From NCBI GenBank assembly GCA_022315425.1, contig JAIUPT010000014.1, forward strand, positions 434,001 through 498,000: a DNA stretch of 64,000 nt, read 5' to 3'. Origin of the DNA: Pseudevernia furfuracea. Taxonomy: Eukaryota; Ascomycota; Lecanoromycetes; Lecanorales; Parmeliaceae. Both the position numbers and the translations under genes were made by a program. Positions 32,577-43,001 of this stretch are shown piece by piece. How positions within the stretch are numbered: position 1 is the first letter of the stretch; the number at the start of each line of letters is the position of its first letter. The notes below the pieces were generated by a model. That model was not told where the DNA came from, made no database searches, and worked only from the letters and a program-made list of their open reading frames with translations.

Positions 32577-33644
32577 GATTTTAGTCGCCGCTTGCGTAAA
32601 TGGTAGAGAGTAGCAACAGCATCCACGGCGATGAGCGTGGTCAACTCACCGAGGATGGTGTAGTCGGGGAGGTAGGCGACGAGATAGCACACGGGCATAG
32701 CCGCATGGATTTATGAACACGAGGAACTTTCGCCTTTCGAAGGAACGGATAAGAGGACTTTTCCAGAGAGGCTCTCCGCACTGGTAGCATTCAGGCGACG
32801 GAGCGACTGCTGGTTTCTAGCGGTGATGTGTGCGCTCGGCTTTGAAGCTACCTTCGGGTTACAATGTAACAATATTGTTGGGACTCAAGGCTGTGAGTTA
32901 GGACGGGCTATGGATGAGCTTTGGCGATGAGTGACGTAGGGGAAATTTCATGTGTCTAGGCTGATGCAGATGACACGACAATGGGGTGATGTTTAGATCT
33001 ACGGTTCGTGCCTGTTATTGTTGACGGTGAATGAGTGAATGCGCGTAGGATACGGTAATAAATAATAATACGGAGTAATAAGAGAATGAGGGGATTGATG
33101 AGTAAGCACAAGGCAGGGGCAAGCGAAGTATGACGTACAAGGGTCAATTAGTGCCCGTGTGGGCGTTCCCTTCTATAAAGGTACTCCCTCTACCTTTAGG
33201 AGTAGAGTCAGGAAGCAGGAAGGCGACAACGACCTCTCCAGTCTCCAGTCTTGAGTCTAGAGTCTTGAGTCTTGAGTCTTGAGTCTTGACACCATTTCCA
33301 CCTCCAACAAATACTTCCCTTTCTTTCATCTCCTTCCACTCTTCTAAATCTTCATCCCAACCACTAGGTACCTGAGGTAATCTGGATTCTCGAGGCCAAT
33401 CCAACTCCAATTCTGGCGCCATTCTCCAGCGCAGTGAGTCGTTCAGTTCACTGATAACACTCATTCAATCTGATTCTGACATTCTTCATCTAACTATGCT
33501 GACTTGAGATGATTCTTCCATAGCGCTCGACCCTCTGCAGTAACCTTGTAATTCGCTTTCACAGTAACGTCCAAAGCCAGCAACCAGATATCTTCTTAAA
33601 CATGGCGTTGGTTCAATAAAGATTCATAGCTCGGCGTAGCTACA
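32577..33644. other. Intergenic region with 7-bp minisatellite
   Basis: About 1.07 kb between the F-box gene and the phosphatase gene. It has the AGTCTTG repeat at 33247-33288. A minus-strand frame of 106 codons (33144-33464) is mostly repeat translation. A second minus-strand frame (32498-32698) overlaps the F-box 3' end. Neither has homology I can name. Confidence 0.55.
33247..33288. repeat. 7-bp minisatellite (AGTCTTG)6
   Basis: Six units of AGTCTTG in register, the second with one substitution (AGTCTAG). It is about 360 bp upstream of the phosphatase start codon. Confidence 0.85.
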
Positions 33645-36393
33645 ATGATGGCCGCTGCAACTCCTCGAGGCCCTTGGCCTCCTTTGTCTCCCTCTCGCGC
33701 TCTGCCCATCTCTTCAACTACGCCTCTCGGATATACTTCACGTACACCAGGTTCGGTTGGCCAGCAAACACCGGGAAGGCCATCCAAAATTCTGTCTCCA
33801 CACGCAAAACGCGCCGCTCGCTCTTCAAGTCCTAATTATTTCGAATTCGTCACAGATTCCAACAGCAACCCCCCCAACTCCAATGCCGGTATTCACGCCA
33901 GGAAAAATTGGAGCCCACCGCCAGCTGGTGACCCGCCCATTACAGTTGCCCCTCCACAAAACTATCCTTTAGAATCGCAGCCGCGGTTCGATAATTTCCG
34001 AAGGCAGTCAGAGACCAATACGTTCAACTTGAGCCATGGAAGCCTTTCACACTTTAGCGGAAGCGTTGGGAGCGCCCAGCCGTCAACACTCGAAGACGTG
34101 GCAGATCAGAGCCACAGAAGGCGAAACCCACTTTCGCCGAGACCGCAACAGACGTCGTCAGGAGTTGGGACGTCTGTAGCGAATCAGGAGGGCATAGACA
34201 TCGATGAGAGCTCGCCAAGAGATGTACATCAGCCCCTGCTGAAGACTTCAGAATATCAGGAGCCATCTTTCTTCGCTGTTCCCCGGATGCAATCACCAGC
34301 AAATACGTCAACCTCAGACCTCTCGAAAATACAAGGAGCACAGATATCCCACATCGATGAAAGACACCCTCGAAATTCTCTGCCCCACAACCGAGTCGAG
34401 CCTCTCGCGCACACCATTCAACGCTCAGAGACGCTACCTTCCTCAGTTAGTCACGACAGCCCCACGATGATAGCGCCACAAGTCTTCGTTGACATCTTAA
34501 AAGGCCATCTTCCTCAAGACCTTCTTGTACTGGACCTCAGAGTTTTCCCACAGTACACCAAGTCTCGAATAAGCGGTGCAATTAATCTCTGCATACCCAC
34601 CACGCTATTGAAAAGATCGTCTTTCAACGTGCAGAAATTGTCGGAAACGTTTACTAAAGAGAACGAGAGGGCCAAATTCGCCCAATGGAGGAATGCGAAA
34701 TTCATTATAGTGTATGATGCAAATTCAATGCAGCTGAAAGATGCTACATCATCGGTCAATACCTTGAAAAAATTCACCAACGAGAAATGGCGAGGCACTG
34801 CCCTCATTATCCGTGGCGGATTCAGCAATTTTGCCAAGAACTTTCCGGACCAAGTCGATGATAGGCTAGCCAGCGAAATGGATGGTTCGGACACGAGGAA
34901 ACTCTCAATAGACCCACCGGGCGCAGCCCCTGTTGCAGGAGGATGCATGATGCCAAGTACTCAGACAGCGGCGAATCCTTTCTTTGGTAACATCCGGCAA
35001 AATATGGACTTAATTGGTGGTGTTGGTCAGATGCCTGTCAAGCTGCCGGCTGGTCTCAAGGAGACAGCAGTAGCAGAATTGCCAACATGGTTGAGGCACG
35101 CTGCGAACGAGGAAGACAAAGGCAAGGCTGTCGCTGACCGCTTTCTTGCGATTGAAAAGGCTGAGCAGCATCGAATGCAAAAGGCGCTGTCTTGCAATGT
35201 GTCTTACGGCACCCCGAACGCGCTTTCGCCTGAAGCTGTGCAGATTGCAGGAATTGAAAAGGGAACCAAGAACAGATACAAGGACATGCTGCCATACGAT
35301 CACTCAAGAGTAAGGTTGCAGAACGTGCCATCGGGAGATTGCGACTACGTCAACGCAAGCCACATTAAAGCACAATGGAGCAACAAACATTACATTGCGT
35401 CTCAGGCTCCTGTTCCAGCAACGTTCAATGTAAGCCTTCTGTTTTCCAACTCTCAACACTTACAACCAGCTAAAGACCTGTTTTTAGGATTTCTGGCGTG
35501 TAGTCTGGGAACAAGATGCTCGCGTAGTAGTAATGCTGACCGCCGAAACCGAAGGGGGCCTGCGGAAGTGCCACCCCTACTGGCTTACAGGCGACTATGG
35601 TCCTTTCAAACTCAAGTCACTCTCCGAAAGGCATCTTCCATTGGCGTCGCCTAAGAATACACCGAGCAGGGTCTTCTCATCGCCTCTCAATTTGGAAGCA
35701 AACGAAAGACCCGGCATGGGTCGTCGCCGCTCTACAAATCATAGCGCGCAGCACACTTCTACACCCCAAACCGTCGACGCTGAAATACCCCATGTTCTAG
35801 TGCGCAAGCTCACACTCTCCCACGCAGGCCACCCATTTGAGCCCCTCCGCGAGATCACCCAACTTCAGTATTCCAGCTGGCCGGACTTTGGCGCCCCCGC
35901 ACATCCTGCCCACGTTCTAGGATTGGTCGAGCATTGCAATTCTGTCGTACGCAGCTACGACTCCAGCAGTCCCAACCGTAAGCCCGACGAGCCTGCCTGT
36001 ACAGGTGAGCGGCCAACTGTTGTGCACTGCAGCGCTGGGTGCGGCCGAACGGGAACATTCTGTACTGTAGATAGTGTTGTGGATGAGCTAAAGCGGCAAC
36101 GTCAAACCCGGCTACAGAAGCAGAAGACCTCATACCCAGACGACATGGACGTAGACAGCAATGAAGAAGACGGCTGGTTGTTGAAAGACGATGAAGATTT
36201 GGTTGCCAAGACAGTCAGCGACTTCCGCCTGCAGCGACTGAGCATGGTCCAGACACTGAGGCAGTATGTGCTATGCTATGAAACCACGCTGGAGTGGATT
36301 GTGGGGAGATGCCAGAGAAATACAGGGGACTGGGAACAGACATGGAGAGGAGGAGTTGGGGTGGATAAAGGTAAAGGTAATAGTTGGTGCTAG
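33645..36393 (+). CDS. Rhodanese-PTP dual-module tyrosine phosphatase (Pyp1/Ptp3-like)
   Basis: A tyrosine-specific phosphatase that, in characterised fungal relatives (Pyp1/Pyp2, Ptp2/Ptp3), dephosphorylates stress-activated MAP kinases. Two exons, 33645-35429 and 35488-36393, give 896 residues. The first 270 residues are Pro/Ser-rich and disordered. Residues about 273-402 form a rhodanese/CDC25-like module (LLVLDLRVFPQYTKSRISGAINLCIP). The catalytic-loop position reads IIVYDANS with no Cys, so this module is probably a non-catalytic kinase-docking domain. The PTP domain follows: YVNASHIK, the WPD loop SSWPDFGAP and the signature VHCSAGCGRTGTF with Cys, Arg and Ser/Thr present. An insertion with SYPDDMDVDSNEEDG splits its end before MVQTLRQYVLCYETTLEWI. 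It converges with VNX1. Confidence 0.93.
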
Positions 36394-37126
36394 AAGAGCG
36401 CACGGAGTTGAGGTGCACGCACGATGGACAGAGGTCACCACAGGGATGAGGATTAACTATGGTGGTGGGCAACAATAATGGTGATACCGGAGACTCACAG
36501 CTTTGACCCAGCAGCATCGAGACAGTGCTGCATACATAGGTCTTCAAGCCTCTTCCGACGAGAATGCTTGAACTCTTAAAAACAGCATTAGGAACGTGGA
36601 GATGTCAGAGCAGAAGTTGGTCAGTACGACATAGCTACATAAATAGTGTAATCGCAGTAATCGCAGAAACCACGATGAGCTAAATAACTCTGGCCTCTGT
36701 CCTTCCTATTCCTATTTAACTGATGTACTGGCTCCAATGTTAATTTGCTATTCTGGCTCTGGTTTCCACATATCCGTCGCTTCGGGGCTTCCCCAAGGCC
36801 TTAGCCAGTACCATGCATGCTTGCTAAATCAGGGCTTCAGTGTGCCGTCATGGAACACTTATTCTGGTGACTGACCCAAGAGAGTGCATTCTTTTCGATG
36901 CTTTGTCCCCAAGCCAGCCATGAATCCTACTCCACGCAACGTAAAAACTCCTTCATATCTGTGTACACGCAACGCCTTCTCCCGCCACGAGTTTTCGTAG
37001 ATGGCGCAGTTCCTCGATTGACCTCTTTCCCAGCGCCTCGCTCAAAACGAATGATTTACAACGACACCGGCCATAAGCGTATCCGGGCGTCTCTCGACTT
37101 TGTTCAGTCCCCACAGCAAATGGGGC
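36394..37126. other. Intergenic region between convergent PTP and VNX1 genes
   Basis: About 730 bp of 3' flanks. Short frames on both strands overlap the phosphatase 3' end and have no domain. No repeat or RNA gene was seen. Confidence 0.55.
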
Positions 37127-40100
37127 TCACCAAGCCCTTCCTTTACTTCTTCTGCCCACTGTCTTGAAACTGCTCTGGTGTCCCAAAGCAAGTGTATCGA
37201 AGCGGTCAATGCCTATCATGTCGATATCACCCGAATATCCTGCTAGATAGAAACCGACCACAATCACTAGATAGGTCAGCACCAGAATGCTTCCTTTGAA
37301 GTAGTTGCTCTTCCCCTCGCCGTACATATAGCTGAGTAGGAAAACGCAGAGTATAACAGTTACCATGTCCCATTGCGGGAAGATAAGATTGAAGGTGTGA
37401 TCCAGAAGCTTCTCGGGATCGATGTAGCGGCCGCTGACAGCGCTGAAAAGGACAAGTGCGGGAATCTGGAGGAGGCAAACTTGGAGAGCATAAGCCGAAC
37501 CAATCTCCATTGAAAGCGCGATATTACCATTCATGGCAAAAGAGATGGCGTTCTGTGCATGAAAATTTAGCTGACAAGCTTGCCTGCTTTCGAGCGTAAG
37601 GAGAGCTTACCAAGAATTCTGTCGTATTAGGCACAAGCGCGAACAGAGTGATGCCCAAGAACTTCTCATCGATGTCTACACTTTCTAGTACTACATCCAC
37701 AGTGTTCACCAAGATCTCTGCGATGATCGCGTAGAGGACCGTAGCACTGAGCAGAATGACGGCACTCTTCACTCTTCCCCAATTGGGAGCGTCGTGTCCA
37801 CCACCAGCAGGGCATTCTGCGTTTGCGGCCGCTTCGTGGTCGTCGTGGAAACCACCCGTAGGCGGAGCAGAGGCTTTGGGTGTTCGTTGGGCAACAGCAC
37901 GTGTCGATGTTGACGCTTTGCGTGGAGCTTTAACAGCATCTCGAGCGGCGACCGCAGCCGCAGTAGCTGCCATTTCGGCGAAATGGCGGACAAGATTATG
38001 GTGCTCCTCCTCGGAAAGACCCGCCATTTTGATACTTCTTTGGCTCGAGTTGTCTTCAAGAACAATGTTTTCCCCGTCGCTACTTTTTGGTGGCACGACA
38101 TGGGGTGGCTGACCATGGGGATTGTTACCAGATCCAGATGGCTGCCGAGAGTCTTCTGGACTGCGTAGATTCAGCCCTTCGTGCTTGAGAGACTCGCTCA
38201 GAATACGCTTGTAGAATTGGGTGTCACGTATCGCAGTGCTCGCGTTCCGGCCGCCCATAAAATCCTTGCTGCTACTGCTCGTCTGGGGCTTAAGTCCGGA
38301 GCCATGGAGTGGTTGGTGTGATATGCTACCGTTTGGTCCAGGATGTATCTGAGCCTTCTTCTCCTCTATTTCTATGTTCCAGATTGTGGCTGCATGGGTC
38401 CGTAACGTAAACCATAATCCAATGATGTATGAGAAGAATAGGAGAACAGCCGCGAACCAACAGTACGGCCTCACTGCTTTGAGAAAGAACTCGTCGTTGA
38501 TGGCAGGTACTTGGGAATAGTAGCACCGTCGACAGTCTTCATCAGGTCCATCGGGATGGCCAGGCGCTACCATGAGGCAGGAATGACAATTAAGCTCATG
38601 CTGCGGGAAGCGTCAGCAAAGATGAGAGGATGTTTTTGGGAGGGCGTTCTGCTTACACTTCCATAGATTTGATAGAACAGGGTAGGCCCAAAAGCAGCGA
38701 TCACCGCAAACAAAAGCATCGTCGATGTGACGCCCGCAGACTTGACATTGAATCTTTGAGTCTTTCGTTTGATCGCCCCAAAGCACATGGATAAACCTGG
38801 CAGGAATAAAATACCAGCAAAAATACTTCCGATAATGCTGCCCTCGACCAGTTGACCTTTGCCTTGGTTCAATGCCACGCAGTAGAGGAAAACCTCGACG
38901 ATGGTTGAAAAAAAAGCATTGATGGCCGCTCCCACGCCCATTGACGACTGAGCTGATATTGAAGCTACAGCCTGTCCGATGAAATACGCCAGGGGAATTA
39001 TGGAGAAGAGCGCCAGGGCGAAGACAAACCCAGGAGCAACTATCCAGCTGTCGAGGCCAAGAGCGACATCGAGCACCCAGTAATCAAATATCGCAAACAG
39101 CACTACACCAATCAAGTTGATCAAAAAGATATTGGTTCCGTCAACGGTATACTTCCAGTACTTCAAACCCACGGCTCGGTAGGTGCAGAGTAGTATGGAA
39201 GATGATTGTGACGAACCGCCCCGTGAATAAGTGGTGTCCGCGTTGAAGGACAGAGCGAGGGGATGTCTACGTAGGTGGTAGAAAAGAAGTAAAGTGGCCT
39301 TGCCCATGGGGATCCAGAAGACCAGGAACCAACAGATTCCAGATGCTAGCAGTAAGAGTGGTGCGAGCAGGAAATAGAAGAAGACGAAGAATATGACACG
39401 CCCGATGGTCCATTGTCCTCGACCAAAAAGCCTAGCTCTTCGATTCTTCGGCCCATTCTTTGGGTCATCTCCTCTCCTTGTGCGTCCCAGTAGGCTATCA
39501 TTCTCATCTGCCGAATCCATGCTTCTTCGCCGACCAACCAAGGATCGTGAATTTAGGGGTCCAAAGAAAAGGCGCCCGTCTTCGAGGTCTCCGTTCTGCC
39601 ATTGTTCATATTCTGTGATGCTGCGGCCTTCGCCTTCGTCCTCTTCCGCATAAGCTTCGTCTTGCTCCAGCTTGACGAACTGGCCAAAGGGGTAAAAGAG
39701 ATATAGTGAAAGGCCCCAGAAAACTCTTCCGTAATCTGCGGCGGCAGGTGCAAAACCAAATAGAAAACAAGTGAGCGCCCCTAGAGCCGCGGCTATGGCA
39801 AGCCACCAGCCAAAGAGGATAGTCCAAAGGATGTTGAACATCCATAACCAACTACTAACTCTGCCCCCCGGGGACGAGTGTATGTCACCTTCTGCTGTTT
39901 TCTCTATGGATCTGTTCTTCTGATAGAGCGCAGGTTTCCAGATACGGATACCAAAAGGGTGAGTCTCGTTGATAGCGTTCTGGCGGTCCTTCAGGGTAAA
40001 ACTTTCGGCGTCACTTAGTTCGTCGTCATCATCGTCGTCATCGCCATCTTCGGCATCTGCCGGGCTAGTTCTTTCCTCTACAGATGAATCATGGCCGTCC

Positions 40101-40805
40101 TCAGCAGCTTTCCCGCGAGAGACGGTAGAGTTCTGAGCTTGCTCGGCTTCTTCCTCATCCTCGCCGCGTGAATCGACTCGCGGTAAAGGCGTGGGTTGGG
40201 CAGTGGGTCTTCTGCGCAAAGTCGATGGTTGTCTCCGGAGACCATTACTATGGCCTGACCCGGACGCCGACTTTGCAACCGACGATTGCCGTTGTACGAA
40301 GTCCGACTCATATTCATCCGGATCGTCATCTACAGAGAATTCTTGGCCTTTATGAGGAGGGTGGTACTTAGAAGATGCTCGTCGGACCATCTTCGGCTTG
40401 CTCATTGACGGTAATGGTTCGGGAGAAAGCACTTGCTGGCGAGCCGACGATGCAGAACTTTGTAGACCTTGGCGGCCCTCGTCCTGTGTGGGTGTTTTTT
40501 GACCTTCGGTAGAGGTTTCTTCCGCGGTATTGTAGGAATCCATGGAGCCTTTGACACGGTTAGCAGCACTCGTCGGCTTTGGAAGAGAACATGCCGTAAT
40601 TATCACCGCTGTTGGTCGAAATCGCTGGAGGCCGATTTCGACGTATTGTCCCCGTCGTTCTTGAGCTTTCTTCGTCGCCATCATCATGGTCCGGGCCATG
40701 GATGATGGGCTCAAAGCGTCGTGGTTGGGTTCGAGTGTCTGTTGGAGAAGCGGCGGGAGAGTAATTGTGGGCAGCAGAGTTGGGCGAATTGCTATCTTCT
40801 GACAT
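37127..40805 (-). CDS. VNX1: Vacuolar cation/H+ antiporter, CAX type II (Vnx1-like)
   Basis: Calcium/cation antiporter family protein; yeast Vnx1 is a low-affinity vacuolar Na+(K+)/H+ exchanger. Four exons, 40805-40607, 40548-38657, 38600-37611 and 37552-37127, give 1168 residues. The first intron is 58 bp with a GCTAAC branch and joins ISTNS-GSMDSY. Residues 1-270 are hydrophilic with an acidic run (DGDDDDDDDEL). Several membrane segments follow, then the first CAX repeat with GVGAAINAFFSTIVEVFLY and GSIIGSIFAGILFLPGLSMCFGAIKRK; a hydrophilic loop opening with YGSHELNCHSC; and the second repeat with LGITLFALVPNTTEFLNAISFAMNGNIALSMEIGSA. Both repeats keep the acidic residue of the ion site (E in TIVEV and NTTEF). 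The length and the YGxxELNCHSC signature favour Vnx1 over Vcx1. Confidence 0.92.
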
Positions 40806-41445
40806 GTTGAATTCCGGTATGGCTCCAGTGTGTAGTCAGAGTGTAGTCAAGAAGCATGAGCAGTGGAGCGGGATGCCTCATCAGCTGCTGTGAAAGCTGG
40901 GATAAGGTGATGGATCTTGAGACTGCGATACATTTGCTGTTGTGATGGCCTTTAGCGCGTACAATTTCATGATTAGCAAAAGGACAGAGACTTTCAGTAG
41001 AGTCGGGGTGAGAGAGAATAGATTAGGTGGTGGGTAGGTGGGTAGCAGACGATAAACGATCAGATAGATACACAAGGCAGGTAGATAATGTAAGTTGATC
41101 TTAAAGGTGGTGCTGGTACGGAAGTACTCGTAAAGTATGCTAACCGTTCGCAGGGATATAGGGCTCCGTGATCCCTGGAGCGGAGCCCTAATTCCATGCC
41201 AATGCACCATAGCACCACCTCCAACCTGTTAATACCTTCAGGTACTTAATAAACACAGTACCTAGTCACCAATTTCCATGCTGACAACAATATTTGAGCG
41301 CGCGACTTTGCATGAGCTTGTCTCCAAATAGTGTACTGGTCGTCATCCTCCGATAACACTACTCGTATCTCTACAGAAGAGAAAATCATCAATTTCCATC
41401 TCCATCGAAACACTGCGACCACCTTCAGTCCCCCTCGCCGCCATC
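40806..41445. other. Divergent promoter region VNX1/RPT6
   Basis: 640 bp between two divergent start codons. It contains a CT-rich plus strand near 41380-41440, directly upstream of RPT6. I did not find a yeast-type PACE element (GGTGGCAAA). A minus-strand frame of 109 codons (40881-41210) has no recognisable domain. Confidence 0.5.
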
Positions 41446-42672
41446 ATGACCCTCGACAACTACTACAGTAACAAGGTCGAAGCCGCTAAACTGGAGATAG
41501 TCGAAGGGCAAGCGGTACTACGGCGATTAGAGGCACAACGCAATGACTACAACTCAAGAGTGAGGTTATTAAGAGAAGAGCTGGGACTGCTGCAACAGCC
41601 GGGCTCGTACGTTGGAGAGGTGGTAAAGGTCATGGGTACCAAGAAGGTTTTGGTCAAGGTGCATCCAGAAGGCAAATATGGTGAGTTCAACAATCCTCTC
41701 ACGTGTGCTACACCACGCTGACAGAGCCTCACTACAGTCGTTGATGTTTCCGACAGCGTCGACATCTCCAAGCTTACCGTTGGCAAACGAGTGACCCTTC
41801 TCTCGGATTCATACAAACTCGAAAAACCCCTCCCTTCTTCCGTCGATCCATTAGTCTCCCTCATGCTGGTCGAAAAAGTCCCGGATAGCACATATGACAT
41901 GATTGGTGGTCTATCTCAACAGATAAAAGAGATAAAAGAAGTAATCGAATTAGGTTTGAAACACCCGGAACTCTTCGAATCTCTGGGCATTGCCCAGCCA
42001 AAGGGCGTGCTGCTTTACGGACCCCCGGGTACCGGAAAGACGTTGCTTGCAAGAGCTGTGGCGCACCATACGGACTGCAAGTTCATCCGTGTCTCAGGTT
42101 CAGAGCTAGTGCAAAAGTACATCGGTGAAGGAAGCCGCATGGTGCGTGAGTTATTCGTGATGGCCAGAGAACACGCACCCAGTATTATCTTCATGGACGA
42201 AATCGACAGCATCGGTTCCTCGCGCGTGGAGGGTAGCAGTGGTGGTGACAGCGAAGTGCAGCGTACCATGCTAGAGCTTCTGAATCAACTGGACGGCTTC
42301 GAGCCAACCAAAAACATCAAGGTCATTATGGCAACGAATCGTCTGGATATTCTGGATCCGGCCCTGTTACGTCCGGGCCGTATAGATAGAAAGATCGAAT
42401 TTCCGCCACCCACCGTTGAAGCAAGAGCAGATATTCTACGGATCCATTCACGCTCCATGAACCTGACCAGAGGCATCAATCTGACCAAGATTGCGGAAAA
42501 GATGAACGGATGCAGTGGCGCTGAATTAAAGGGCGTGTGCACAGAGGCGGGGATGTATGCTTTGAGGGAGCGGAGAGTGCACGTGACGCAAGAGGACTTC
42601 GACCTAGCAACGGCGAAGGTGCTCAACAAGCACGACGACAAGGAAGTCAGTCTTGGAAAGCTCTGGAAGTAG
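41446..42672 (+). CDS. RPT6: 26S proteasome regulatory ATPase subunit Rpt6
   Basis: AAA ATPase of the proteasome base ring, which unfolds substrates and opens the 20S gate in nucleus and cytosol. Two exons, 41446-41680 and 41738-42672, give 389 residues. An N-terminal coiled coil (AAKLEIVEGQAVLRRLEAQRN) leads to the OB domain VVKVMGTKKVLVKVHPEGKY-VVDVS, split by the intron. Then come DMIGGLSQQIKEIKEVIELGLKHPELF, Walker A GPPGTGKT, the pore loop around SELVQKYIGEGSRMVRELF, Walker B IIFMDEIDSIGSSR, and the Arg finger in LLRPGRIDRKIEF. The end KHDDKEVSLGKLWK carries the Rpt6-type terminus. This combination separates Rpt6 from the other five Rpt subunits. No anomaly seen. Confidence 0.97.
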
Positions 42673-43001
42673 TGGTGGCATGGAGGAGTTTGACACTCGT
42701 GGCGTCTCGAGGAGGATGTTTAGATCCGAGGCCTACACTAGCACAGAGCATTTAGAAGGCAGCGCAATGAAAGTCACTTTCCGGGCCTGTCTACAGAGCT
42801 ACCGGCAGGTTACCAGCCAGGCATCAAATCATTATCACTTGTTCAAATTGGGGCGAGCTCAAGAGCATTTTCACTTTTGAATGGCATGTCATTATTCTTC
42901 TATCTTCTTGTCGTACTTGGTCATTGTTCTTTTCTTCGAAGTATTCCATTCATAAGCCATTAGATGTACGGTCCCTCAATCTAGCTCGACGAAATATCGA
43001 T
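42673..43001. other. Intergenic region RPT6 to FGGY kinase (convergent 3' ends)
   Basis: About 330 bp of 3' flanks with T-rich runs near 42895-42940 that would suit transcription ends of both convergent genes. Short frames without support. Confidence 0.5.

Noticed and set aside
33144..33464. Minus-strand 106-codon open frame (MSVISELNDSLRW...)
   Set aside because: Its C-terminal half is a translation of the AGTCTTG minisatellite and it has no recognised domain or clear splice partner; the first 55 codons look somewhat protein-like but not enough to call.
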